From Nemopilema nomurai (taxonomy: Eukaryota > Cnidaria > Scyphozoa > Rhizostomeae > Rhizostomatidae): a stretch of DNA of 64,000 bases. The notes under the pieces were generated by a model. The model did no database searches. It was not told the origin of the DNA and worked only from the letters and a program-made list of their open reading frames with translations. Positions 25,436 through 38,200 of this stretch are shown here, in pieces (position 1 is the stretch's first letter; the number at the start of each line of letters is the position of its first letter). Where the stretch lies: NCBI GenBank assembly GCA_003864495.1, contig ML133432.1:1727531-1791530 (forward strand), given 5' to 3'. Position numbers and translations under genes: made by a program.

Positions 25436-27149
25436 TATTTCTGCTAAATATTTGCTCATTCTTCACTTGGACATTCTTAAAAGAAGCTTCGATTGAAGAC
25501 TTTTTATCCCAGTTTTTTATCGAGGAACTTCCCTGAAGGTAGAATTTTTTCAAGGAGCAACAGCAACAACAAAGAAATCAGCCACAAGAAGCAAAAAGAC
25601 AACAACAGCAACAATCAACTACCTGGATTCAGTGTGTGGGTGTGTGTAGTTGGCAGGGGCGGATCCAGCGTTTGAGTTTGAGGAGGGCCATTTAAGAAAG
25701 AAAAGAGGGGCTGGAAAAATCTTCGTAGACACGCCCTTAAAAAACTTAAAGAGCGTTTGCAACGCCCTTTTTCTACAAAAAAGCTTCATAACAAGGTTAA
25801 CTGTCTCTCTGAGAGCACTAGAATATTAGGAAAATTCATTACTGTGACAAATATCCAAACGAAATAACAAAAAAATCATATTGACAGGATGTCATAATGC
25901 AAGTGAAAACTGTATCATTTGTTGGTATTCAGCCGTCGATTTTAGGTCTAAGATTGTTCTTAAATTATTTCTTGCCTAACACAAGATGAAAATTCGATTT
26001 AAGATCAATAAAAAATGTTAAATCTCTTTTGATATGTTGCTTCATCACAATACCTACAAGAACAAACAGAACAACAAATTTAATATCAAAATCCAAGACC
26101 TTACGAATAAGGTGCTAATACAAGGGAATTATTTCAGTCCTGTGACAATTGCTTTGCATTGGAAGAAAACATAGATTAAAGAACAATTTTAGTCTTGATT
26201 AAGGTTGAGCCTGGCATCATTCTTAAATTGTTATTCTGTTTTATCAATTTTTAACCTGAATGTAAATTAGTCTAAGTCGACAGTCGATAATAACATCTTT
26301 AGCCACAAGCATAACTTTCACAGATCGCCCATTCCAATTCTTTATCATTCTTGCGAAGTTTTTAAGATTTTCCCCAGATTCAAAACCTGCATGCAAACTA
26401 ACCCAGACTTGTGTTCTAATACGTGATCTAATACTGTTTGATCCAAATTCGTCCGACTTGGTCAATGATGAATCACATCTTTTGACTTCCTTTAAAATAG
26501 ATTGCAAGAGTGTACTGACATTATTTTGCTTTCCCTGAAATAATGTTTGGCACCAAAAAGCTGCAAGGGGGATGGTGTGGGTTTTGTCTGAAATCTTCCA
26601 AATGGAATCAAAAGGGCAAGGGCACAAATGCATTATGGTTATAAAATTTTCAAAGAAATCTGTCCCGTTTCGAGGTTTTTTTTAAATAATGCAATATCAC
26701 TGCTAGTTTTTTCCTTTTTTTAAGCAATCAATTTTTTAAACAATTGATGTAAGAAATTTAAAAAAATTTCTATCGTTTTGTTGATTTTAGTCTGCTTTTA
26801 GCAACGTTGAATTCTTTTATAATCAATGCATTATGAGTAGATGTCTGGTGAGATCTCTGATTTCCGCAAAGTCATTCAATCAGAGCACTCAGGTTTTTAT
26901 AGTGTCACCTAACATGAAATGTAATATAGGAGAGAAATTGCCTTGTTAGTTTGGTATGCAAGTTGCAGTTTTTATTCAAATTTTGTCGATGTGAAATCTG
27001 ATCGTTTGGGGGGGGGGGGGGGGCACGGCATATAACAAATAAATAACAAACATATTTTGCGGTATTGCAATCAGGTTATTCTGAATCTTGTGCATTTTCA
27101 CTTTTGCTCTTCGTTCAGTGAGCGACTATTATCCTTAGTCTGTTGTTGT
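25436..27149. other. upstream region of KCTD9
   Basis: Holds the presumed 5' UTR and promoter of KCTD9 and a CAA/CAG-rich stretch near 25558-25620. No gene was recognised. A minus-strand open frame of 129 codons at 26244-26633 has no family resemblance or splice context. Confidence 0.45.
27008..27023. repeat. poly-G run of 16
   Basis: Sixteen consecutive G residues, rare in this AT-rich sequence and prone to length errors in sequencing. Confidence 0.95.
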
Positions 27150-27830
27150 TGCTGTTGGACTTAATTAGGTGACTGTAATTTTCAACAACGAATCTGGCAG
27201 CCTTTCTTTGTACCATGTTTATTTTATCGATGTTTTGCTTGCTATAAGGGTCCCATACGGTGGGTGAATGCTCTAAAATTAGTCATACAATTGAAACATA
27301 GCAACTGCTTTACAGCACCAGGTTTCCATATTTCTGCGCATCAGACTCACGGTGATGTTTGCGCATGCGGCTTGATCTTGTTTGTTCTGTTTCAATTTAT
27401 CATTGATTGTTATCCCGTGGTCCTTAAGAGTATGTTCGCTCGTTACGTATGAAATTTTGGTTGCCCATCCTTTGCTAGTAACTCAAAGTAGCTCGCATTT
27501 TTCGGGCTGGAATTTCATTGATCATTTTTGCACACATTTTCAACCGATTAAGGCCGTTACTAAGAAAGGTCGTCTACATACTTCTTCATTTTTCTGTTTA
27601 TTTTGTAGACATCCGCAAATAATCGCATACGCGTAGAAACAAATTATGATAGGCCATTTGATAATGAATATCAAAGAGTAATGGCCTCAATGCAGAGGCT
27701 TGTGGTACTCCAGATGCCTCAACAACCTCTCCAGATCTTGCATCCTCTGGTACCACCAGACTGATGCCGAGGTTGCGTCCATATTGGTTTGATTACATAA
27801 GCTAACTTTAATGTCTCCACACTGTTAGAC
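27150..27830 (-). pseudogene. non-LTR retrotransposon reverse-transcriptase relic
   Basis: Read on the minus strand in several frames, this shows the 3' part of a CR1/Jockey-type pol gene. ASGVPQASALRPLLF near 27690 corresponds to the SGVPQGSVLGPLLF block. Downstream are DDL-like and EKCELL-like segments, then WDPYSKQNID and MVQRKAARFV near 27190-27260. The frame changes several times and contains stops, and no 5' end or endonuclease part is present. It is a dead, truncated insertion between KCTD9 and RRP12, on the same strand as both genes. Confidence 0.75.
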
Positions 27831-28321
27831 CATTTTGATTAAAACTTCATTCAATGATTTCATTCATTTGATTGTTTCATTTCTCCATTTGATTTCATCG
27901 AATTGAGAATTGATTCCATGTTTTTAAAATTCGACGAGTTGAGCATTCAAATGTGACTTGTTGACCTCGTGATCAGACAGCAACAACAACAACTCTAAGC
28001 AACAACCAAGTCCATATTCCAAACAAATATTTTCATTTGACGCGATTTTCAGCACTGATGGCTGTTAACATGCCCAAGAATGAAAACTTGCATCGATCAA
28101 TTATTTCCAACAAAAAAGTTTGTAGGCAGTGTCCCCTCAAAATGCAGAGCAACTGTAAAAGAGGGGATCTAACACGAGATTCTACGGACATCTCCACAAA
28201 CACAAACTATTATATTTCCCAAACCAACATCTTCTACAAGCATAAAAGCGCTATAATAAACTAAAAATAAAATAAAAAACGTATCGAGCCTATTTATCGA
28301 TATAGGTCTCTTAAATGTATA

Positions 28322-28327
28322 TTTATT
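28322..28327 (-). terminator. RRP12 poly(A) signal candidate
   Basis: AATAAA on the minus strand, about 37 bases after the RRP12 stop codon. This would give a very short 3' UTR. Confidence 0.45.
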
Positions 28328-28363
28328 TGGCTTTTTTAAAAAACTAAAACGGGCGAGAATGTT

Positions 28364-31300
28364 TTACTGTTTCCTTTTTTTCTTCGCATTCAGACTTTTT
28401 GCAACTTTTGCACTTCTTTTGGTAGCCTTCACTATTCCATGGAACTTTCCAGAAATTTTAGCCCTTTTTCTGCAAGTGAAATAATACATTTTTGAGTAAG
28501 TTGAGATTGAGATGCGAATCAATGGAGATCCGAATTTCAAGGCCCATTTTTCAAGGCCCTTTGAAATAATGTAAAACGGCCAAGGCATGTGGTTACAAAC
28601 CTTTTATTCAAATTTTGTCTGTCTAAAGGAATATATGCGAATGGGTCAGGTTTTCCGCGGACTTTCATGTCACCACCAGCTTTCTGTAAGAAGAATTTTC
28701 ATGCAGATCTAATTAACAAACTTAAATAGCTTTTAAAATTATCAAAATTCAATTCGCTTTTGAGAAATCCTAACAACTAATTCCACAAGCATCCTCAATG
28801 AAACATGCAAAACCATTCATTCTAGATTCCGAATTATCGTAAATTAAGAGCTTTTCGACTCCTCAACTTTAACTAAACTTTGACAAATGATAAAACTCCA
28901 ACATTTCTTGCACAAATGACGTCAGAAAGTCCCTAATTCACCAAAAAAAAGAAACGAAGCAGCGAACTTTCTACTCGAGCCACCTGCTCCATAAATCAAG
29001 ATAATAGCAATGTCACCAGTAATGCAAATCATCTAAAAAAGTTGACGAAGCTTGGCCAGTAGAACTTGCCCTTATATGTCAGCTGTTCGAAGCCGACTTT
29101 GAGGTTCCACCCCAGGACATTCTCGCATTCAAAACTCACGCAACAAGAATGCTTGAAATATTCGCCCGAAATCATGCAATCAAATACCCTCCTGCAATTT
29201 TTCTTTGACTATTGAGAACATCAGAGTACGAGACAGCTGTTTTATTAATGAAAAGCCAACTTTAAATGGCAACAATCAACTCACCTTCGCTTTATATGCA
29301 GATCCGAAACTGTCTTCCGATCTGTTTGGTTCCAGCTTTCCAGCTTGCTTCAAGCCGGCCCTGTGTATGCCAATGCCGCCGGCTGCAATTAAAAAGCGTT
29401 GGTTTACCCAGCTTTGTTCACAGGTAGGAAACTAAGTGGATCGTCACAGAAGGACACTTTCCTATTAGTTATAGATGCCAGCTTGCTAAGCGGAGCCATT
29501 CATTGAAGGAAGATTCAAAATGACTTTAACCATCGTTTTGGCAACCTGAACTATCGTTTGAAAGCAAAAATTACAAACATGAGAGAGCCAAAACATTATC
29601 AGGCAATAATTTTTCAAGTTAAAAGAATCTCGTGCCTTCTTTGTTACTCGTTCTAGCGGACAGATCAACAGCTCAGTATTTAGTGTCATCGCTTAAAAAG
29701 GTTTAGAAATCTTTTAGATGTCTAGCCTAAGCGAAGCTTAATGGTGCGGTAGTTATTTGAACGGCAATATACAAATAAAAGATGTCTGCGGGGATGACTG
29801 ATAGAGGCTTCTAAAAGAGAACTTACGTTGATATCCAGTGTTTTCTTCGTTGTCATCGCCATTCCTGAAAGGCCTTCTCCGTGATGGCAACTGCACGAGT
29901 ATGAAACGATTTCACGATAATAGCAGACCGTTTTTTAAGGATAACAAACCAGGCTTTTGAAATGCCTTTGTCACAATTCACGTACGATAGGCAACAATTT
30001 AGGGTATTGACGTTGTGATAAATATGAAGAAAAAACAGCGAAGAAGGAGATACTTCTACATGTCAAAGTTAACAGCGCAAAAAAGAGCATTCAAGAAAGG
30101 ATTCTTGGAGTAAGAAAATGATTGAGGTTCAATTTGGCAGAAAATATGAAAGAAAAACAAATAAGATAAGAAAGAATCAGGCATTTTAAAAAATACGATA
30201 TCTTCTCTTACCTCTGTGACTTCTTTTAATGGTATTTTCCCGTCGCCATCTACAAAAAAAATTTGCTTGTAACATTTCATTATCTTGGAATTGGCCTAAA
30301 ATTATGTAAATTGACTAAATGAAAAAACAAGAAACAGTCGACACTCGGGTAAGCATTTACATTCTGCGCAAAGGTTTTCCTCAATCACTAATAATTACCT
30401 CAACGTGAAAAATCGGACTACCAAAATTTCCTAATAAGAAAAAGAACGAAAAAATGCTGGGATTGGTGGACTTAATTGGTCGCAAAAAAACGACCGATTA
30501 CAATTTTGATGACGTTGCAGTTAGCTTACCAACAGACTTTTCCATTTCGTCGATTAATAGTTTTCCATCTTTGGTTGCAAAGCCACCGTCAACTTTTCTT
30601 TTTTTAATTCTTGGTTCGGTACCTACAAACAATGGCGATTCACCTTGAAGTTGCACGAGCAAACGTTTTAATGAATACTTGAGTTTTCTACAGAAATTTC
30701 GGTCCTGATAGCCACGTACATAACGTCATCTGAAATTGTCAAGCTCTTGGAGGAGAAATGATGCAAGTATCGCGGTATAGTTAAAAACCGACTGGTATTT
30801 CACAGAACGAGCTTTATGAAACCTAGAATAAATATATTAAAAATTGTACGAAGGACTCAAGCAAAGACTGACCAGAGATTTTAGAAGCAACTTTGCTGTC
30901 CAGTAGATCCATAACTTCATGGCCTTGCTCCATAATCCAACTTTCTGACTTCTAAATATTGTAAAAAAAATAGTTCGAAGCACAAAGCACAAGAACGTTG
31001 CTGGATATATAGAAAGGAAAATCTGGATACTTTCAAAATAAAGGATTGGTGTTGGGCCGTTCGTTCGAAGCACCATTCAAGTCTAGTGATGTAAACTGTT
31101 CACTGATTCTAAACATTCATATTTAGCAGCAGAGTTACAACACGGAGGCATCTTATGAGGAAATAAGCTTTGGGCAGAAGCAGCAAGGTTTATAGAGATG
31201 CCGTTCATTAGCCGAGGCAGTGGCATAAATATCTACTTGTGAACAAGTGCCTTGTGGTACAAAACTTCACAATGGCTAGAAAAAGCGGAACTAGTTTTCG

Positions 31301-34300
31301 CATACTTAAAGTACTTTTTTCGTCTGACACTCCTTAGAGTATGCAAACGTCGGAAGATAACCAAAAACTGACCGAATAAATAGCCAGATGCGGCTCGAAA
31401 ACACTAGAGGGTGATAAGCAGAGCGCGTGATTGGTTAAAATATCTACTTCGCTTTCACGAGCAATACATCTGCCATCACCTTGGATCTAGAAGCTCTAGC
31501 GATGGGCTGATTCTCCTCATCTGATGAAAGATCGCTTGATTCTTCCGGTTTCGCACCTTTGTTTCGTCTTTTGTACATGTCCTGTAAAAGCAAGACAAAA
31601 GCAATTTAGAATCATAAACATTACATTACTCTTAGAGCCTAATTATCAACTCATCGTTAAGAACAAAACAGTAGTGACTGACGATACAGTACTTTAGGTG
31701 GTAATCGCAAGGAGAGGACTGGTTGCTTTGACAAAACCTTATCACATGGGGACAGGTAGATGCGCTTATATTGTTGGACATTTTTAGGGCAGAGCGTCAT
31801 CCTTTGGAAAAGACAGAAATGTGACAGAAAATGCGACAAGTTCTTGCTGGTTTATTGCTTGTGACATCATCTGAACCATGCTTAGTGACTGTCATTAGCT
31901 TAGTTTAGAGCACTGGCACATAAATCCAATTCTTGCTTATAAACGACTAAACTGACATAAATCCCATTGCGAAACTTTCAGGAATAGTAAAACAAAGTGA
32001 GCATGAGTAAAAAGGAAACATATTTCAACTGAGTACCCTTTGCTCCTGGGCCGCCTTCTTCTTTTTCTCAAGTCCTTTGTTGATCACAGTAACAAACCTT
32101 TGATGTTCCGCCGGAGTTACGGATACCACAGTTTTATATCTATAAGAAATAAATCGTGTATCATACAATTTCCGTGCCATTATCATACCTGTGTTAATGT
32201 CGTACAAAGGCGCAATTCTGACGCCATGAAACGAAATTTGGACGGTGTGGATTAAAATTGAACTTGAAGATTGAGAACAGTAGAAAGCCTAAGAATTAAG
32301 CGAAGTGGAGGCTGTAAAGTCATGTCTTTTGCAGGCTCCCCCACAACATATAAGCAATAAACTCAGCCAATTGTCACAACCTATACGATTTCATAACACC
32401 ATTAATTTATACCCAAGCGATGCTACTACATTTGTACTTTCTTGATCAGCACACTTACCCTATGTCTTGTTTACAATTCATGACTGACCCAAAATGCTAA
32501 AGTATATCAAACTATGCATGCTCTAACTCATTCACCTAAAAGGGGGCGTCAATGATTCTCGTGGTTCTGGTATTTCGCAAATTTAACAATGTGTCTTGCC
32601 ACTATTTGCACTTACCCAAGTTTTTTTATCAGTTTCTCCAAAATGAACTTTGTTTGTGTCCGTAGGATATTCTTATCTCCCCTTTTGCCATCGAATATGT
32701 TTTTCACCTAGTATAAACAAACCAAGTTTCAACAGACCAAACATCACTTAAAAGCAAATGATGCAGCAAGCGAGTAACTAACTAATTGTCCGAATACTTT
32801 GCCTGGATTTAAGTGGAGAAGCTGTTCAAAAGTTACTGAAAACGAAGGTTAAAGTACAGAAGACACCGTCACGAAATTAAGAAAATCGACGCTTCAACAA
32901 CCGTTACATCCTTAATCATGAGTAGGATGGGCGTTGTGAATGCGCCTTGAAGGGCAACAACGTCCATTGACAAGCGCAAATATATGTTTAGACCGTGTAA
33001 AGAACATATAGAACTAGATACTGCTGTTATTCGTACGGGTTCACCTACCATGCCTCTGACGTTAGACAAAAGCTCTTCGTGATCAAGTAGGGTAACCAAA
33101 GCCTAGGGAAAAATCAGAAAAACTTCAATTGACGGATCCTTAGTCGACTATGGCTCTCTTTGAGAACGAAGGGTGACCCCATGTATACAGAAAGTGTTCC
33201 ATTGTGTTCCATGCCTCATTTGCTACATGGGACCAAAACAAAGGTCTTAATACCTAATACCTAATACAATTTTTTAAGGTTGCGTGGAAACATGTTTTGC
33301 ATACAATAGTGCTTCTTTTCTGACACTGAGTATGCAAATGTCGAAAAATAACCAAACGCTGACAAAATGAATAGCTAATTGCGGACTGAAAACACGAAAG
33401 AATTGTGAGAAGAGCACACGATTGGTTGTTTAGTAGCCAATCAGCGTCTACTTCACACCTTCGTTAGAAGAGTTCCAAGTGAAATGACGTGTCTTTCAGT
33501 CTACATAAAATGAGTTTTTGCATGGAAACGTGGACAGACTTCAAAACTCCTTGTTGATTTCCTGATGATTTGGGACTCAACCTACAAGTGCGTTATGAAC
33601 ACTTTTCACAAAACTTTCACGGACAAAACCCGTCACCTTGGCAAGAGCGAGCGCTGACTTCAACACTTCTCTGTCTTTTGAACGAAGGAGGCCAATGCTG
33701 GACAGCAAGAGCTTCTGTACGATGTCTGGCTGCAGAAATTCTGAAAGGGAGGTGCACAAAGATTCATTTAAAACATTGAGTAGATTAGGCTCATTAAAAC
33801 GTTAAAAAATGTGGGACAATCGTTGAATCTTTGGAGATTTTCCCATCTGCTCAGCTCGAATCCCTGTTTTGGATTAAACTAAAAGAAGTAATCTGACTCG
33901 TTGAGTTATGTTAGCTAGCTCAAGTAGATTTGTGCACTTGGCACTGGCCCTTCCACACCTGTGGACCTAACAGAGAAATGTGCAGTTCTATGTTAGAAGT
34001 AGTAGTTAGCAAAGTCTGCGTGCAGGCTAAGAAACAACTGGTTTTAAAAAGAGATAAATTTTTAGAGACAAATTACTCCTTGTGTCTCCAATCTTCTCAA
34101 TCCTACATCCTTACCCTAAATGGTCTAAAGACAAATAAACGGTATATAAAGATAAAAATTAATACAGCAATCTGCTTTGGTTTAAACAATCCCCTAAAGT
34201 GTTAGATTAATTAAAGGGGGAGAAGGGGGATTACAAGCTAGATTCTCAAAGCAGAATTATTTGATTGTCTGTCATGGTGGCCTCGTTCTTGCATAGTCCA

Positions 34301-35142
34301 TAACAAGACAAAATAAACAAAAAGGACTGCAGATTTATTCGATTTAGTCAAAGCCAACTGTGCTAAAGGGACAAGCCCCCTCCACTCCCCTCCATTGCTC
34401 AAAATACGGTTATCATCCAGCGTACGCCAATTCACCCACCTCTGTAAACATTGCTGATCTTGCCAAGAGAAAGCAACGTAGCGCTAATCATATGGGCCGA
34501 GGCGGCTAGGCCAGCCATAACGATCTCGATGTACTCTGACACAGATTCTGCAAAAAGAGAGCCATGTTACTAACAATGCTGTTGCTGATCAAACAACCTT
34601 ACTTGTGAATAATCTGACAACTCTTCATTAATCACGCAACTATTCTTAACTGGAGGACGCATAAGTCGTGACTTGACAGTAATCAATCAAGAGAGAATGG
34701 CACGGGCTTGAAGGCTCTTAACGAATGTTCTGTTGTGACATTAGAAATAATTGGGAAAGTCTCATCGCTTGGGTAAATTAACACTAAATCATCGGTCTTT
34801 ACAAGATATAACTTAAAAAAATATGCACTGATTTAGTCAATAGGAGAAAGATACTAACCCTCCTTTGATTTGTCTCCATGGTAAATCAAGTTGTTGCCAA
34901 TTTCCACGGTCAAATTGAAGGCGGCTTCTCTTGCCTTTTCGTTATTGGCTTTTGTACACAGGATAACCTTCGAGAAAACAAAATTACTTTAAAAGACGAG
35001 AAGTCAAGGGCTAGAAATTGTTTCATCCCGCGCTATTCCACGAACAGTCACTTTTTAGAGAAACTTTTAACTATTAGCAGCCAAAAAACTATTAATAAAA
35101 CTATGTTGAAATATTCAACTTTCATAAATCTGAATTATATTA

Positions 35143-35212
<70 letters not shown>

Positions 35213-38200
35213 ATAGGCAAACTCCAGTCTTCATGATTATTAAGAAATGAGCTAAAAACCAAAAGGCATGCCGATAAACTGCATGCATTGAAGGTCAACA
35301 AAACCAAGTTTAGATACACTACATCATGATGAATATTTTTAATTAACACTTTATGATATCTAGTTTACCTCGGGCAGAATCGACAACAAGAATTCCTTGT
35401 TTTCAGCTTTCAGCATCCTTATGATTCCAGCCAAACATCTCAGTCTTGGCTAAAAAACAATACAAGATCATCAAGATCACCTTTTTGCGTTAGTGACATC
35501 ATCGAAAGGTAGGAAGATCCCCCATTGGCGAAGAAGGATTCGGTGGTGACGTCAGAGAAGCCAGAGAAGGATAAAATGATCAAGTTCATGGAAGGGAAGA
35601 CGAACGACGTGGAGCAAGATGAAAGGCGATACATGTGAAAAGCTGGTACTGTTTGCAGGATTATTGCAAAAACCAAGTATAGAACGCATAGTCGGATACA
35701 CAAAGTTTCTCATTCAGCTCTTCAATGAAAGGCACAATGCTAAAATAACCCAGAAGCGTCTACGGAATGAAGACTCACGGCCTTGGAAGATGGCGCCGTA
35801 GCGGATAGCGATGTAAACAGCTTCTTCTTCATGTCATTCAGCTTCTTCAATGCAAATCGCTGACAAGTTTCTGACCTCCCATCACAAATTTCTTCCAATA
35901 TGCGGTAAGCTTTCTTTTGTTCACTGGTCTCTATTCTCTGATAAAAAGACAAGCAGTGAATCAAGCAAAACAATATAAAACCCTCTAGATAGCTTTGTGG
36001 TTGCAATAAAGCGCTGTCTTAAGAATAGAATCGATTAAAAACTGTAGTTTTACCATTTTTAACCTAAAGTAGGAGGGAAAAAATAATGCCAGTCAAGTGT
36101 TTTAGAGAAATTCGTTCGTAGTTGACGGGTTTAGCTGTAAGACTAGCCTTATACACATTAGGGACATCAAACGAATATTTCATTGGAGAGTAGACAACAT
36201 CACCCATTTTAATGAGAAAGACACTTCATTCAAATGACACTACATTTAAAGACATCTCAAAGAAATCGAATAACATCCACAGTTTCAAAAAGGACGTGGA
36301 CATTTTAAACACGCGTGGATTCCATGCCTAGGCCTTACAGGATTTCTTGTACAAACAATCCTTCATTTGGTATCATTTTAGCTTTATCCGGCACCGTTTT
36401 TATTGGTACAGCCTCAAATTCGTTAGCCTCGAATTCATTAGCAACAAACCTTGATCATCGAAATGGCAGTCTCGTAGACTTTGCTAATGCTGTCTTCGCT
36501 TGAATACGCAACCATCGCAATAAGCAAATCCAGCAGCGCGTGTCTACAAATTCAACCGGCATCACACATTAAAATAAATTACCTAATGCATTGTTAAAAG
36601 CTACGCGACTCATAACAAGACGCCAATCAATATAAGAGTCACCAAGATATCGATACTAGATTCAAGGGTAGTTTCGCTTTGTTGTCTGTTCTTCTGATGA
36701 CAGTCATAATACACTCAATAATATTAGGCTTATAATATATTTTTGAGCTAACAATTGCAGTATCATACAACTACAAGTATCAGAGCTGCAAGTGTTATAT
36801 TTTATACAAAATTCAATGCCTTACTTTTTCTTCTGTGGGCATCCTTCTTCCAATAGTTTGCCATGAGCATTTTCGACAAAAACAGTTATCAGCTAAGAAT
36901 GAAAAATGTTTGGAAAAAACTGGACAAAGATTGGCCATATATTAAATTAGTGGGCATATTTTTACCAAATCATTCTTATGTACTTCAACTGTGAAAAGGT
37001 TTCCGCAAAACAGTTTTGAGGCATGACTAATCCTTCAAACTTAAACAACTAATTTAAGGTTGCAAGTAATTTAAGAAAGTGTAACTATACCACTGCACGA
37101 AAACAAGCAATCATCAAAAAAAGGCTTTCGTGTGGAATTCCAGGGCAGCCTGAAAAACCTCAAAATAGCCAATTCCTTTTGTCAATTTGTCCAATATTGC
37201 GGCAAGCGTATAAAAGTGGTTATGGGGAAACATACAACCACCAAATAGCATTAAAACAGCTTTCGCTTCTGTTGCAGTGGCATTTAGGCCCATTTAAGAA
37301 GAAGGCATCAAGGTTGAAGTGTAAACGATTACAGATTGAAGGCCGTAGAAACAAATATTAAACTTTTCCAATCAACTTTTCACCAAGAGGAATCAGGAAA
37401 TCGCTTTCGAGATAGTGACTTTCCCAGCAGTCTTGGTTGGCTGATGACAGTTAGACTAAAGCCCCTCACACACCTTTTCATCTGTTATCTTCACGTAGGC
37501 TTTGATCGTTTCAAGGACGGGAAGTGACACATGTTCGTTGCCAGCTTCGCCTTCTGTCAGATACAGGTTAAAGAGAATGGGAAGATAGTTCTTGCTGTAC
37601 TTCCTCATTTCATCTACTTCTTCGTCTGCAGAAGAAAAATTCATGAAATGTGTTATTGTTGGTCTTTTGATTGAGCCCAATTAATTGAGAAAACTGCCAG
37701 TTTCAGCTTCCTGTAATGAGACGGCTGCAATAGCTTTCAGTTTTAATTATTTAATACCTTACTAAAACACTTGCAGAGGATGTCTTGGTGACAAAGGTGG
37801 GAGGCTTTGGATGGAAAATCAGAGGCGTTGGCAAAGCCCTTTTGCTTAACATTCTTGAGGGTATTGGCCAAACTTTAACTTTCCCATGTTTTTGCATGGA
37901 GGTTCTAGAAATCAATATAGCCAGAAACATTGATAAAAACCGTAGAAAATGGTTCTTATTTTTATATCTGCGCCTATTCCTGTACCAGTCAGAGCCAAAG
38001 AGAACCAACATGATTAAGCAGGAAAAGCTATGCCTGATTAGTTAAAGGAAGAATGACCCACTGGGGTGCTGAATGAGTTTGGAAGCACACATGAAGTGCT
38101 GGTTGAGTCGCCTCACCTGTGTTTGCTCCTTTCGTGATTGCTGCTCGGATGGACTGGAGAATCACAAGGCGTAGCTTTGGTTCATCGACCAGAGCTTTTC

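Noticed and set aside
26244..26633. 129-codon minus-strand frame as first exon of KCTD9
   Set aside because: The exon at 25382-25435 ([14 protein letters not shown]) matches the KCTD9 N-terminus and has the right phase.
27264..27636. Plus-strand frames of 62 and 84 codons
   Set aside because: Antisense to the reverse-transcriptase relic.
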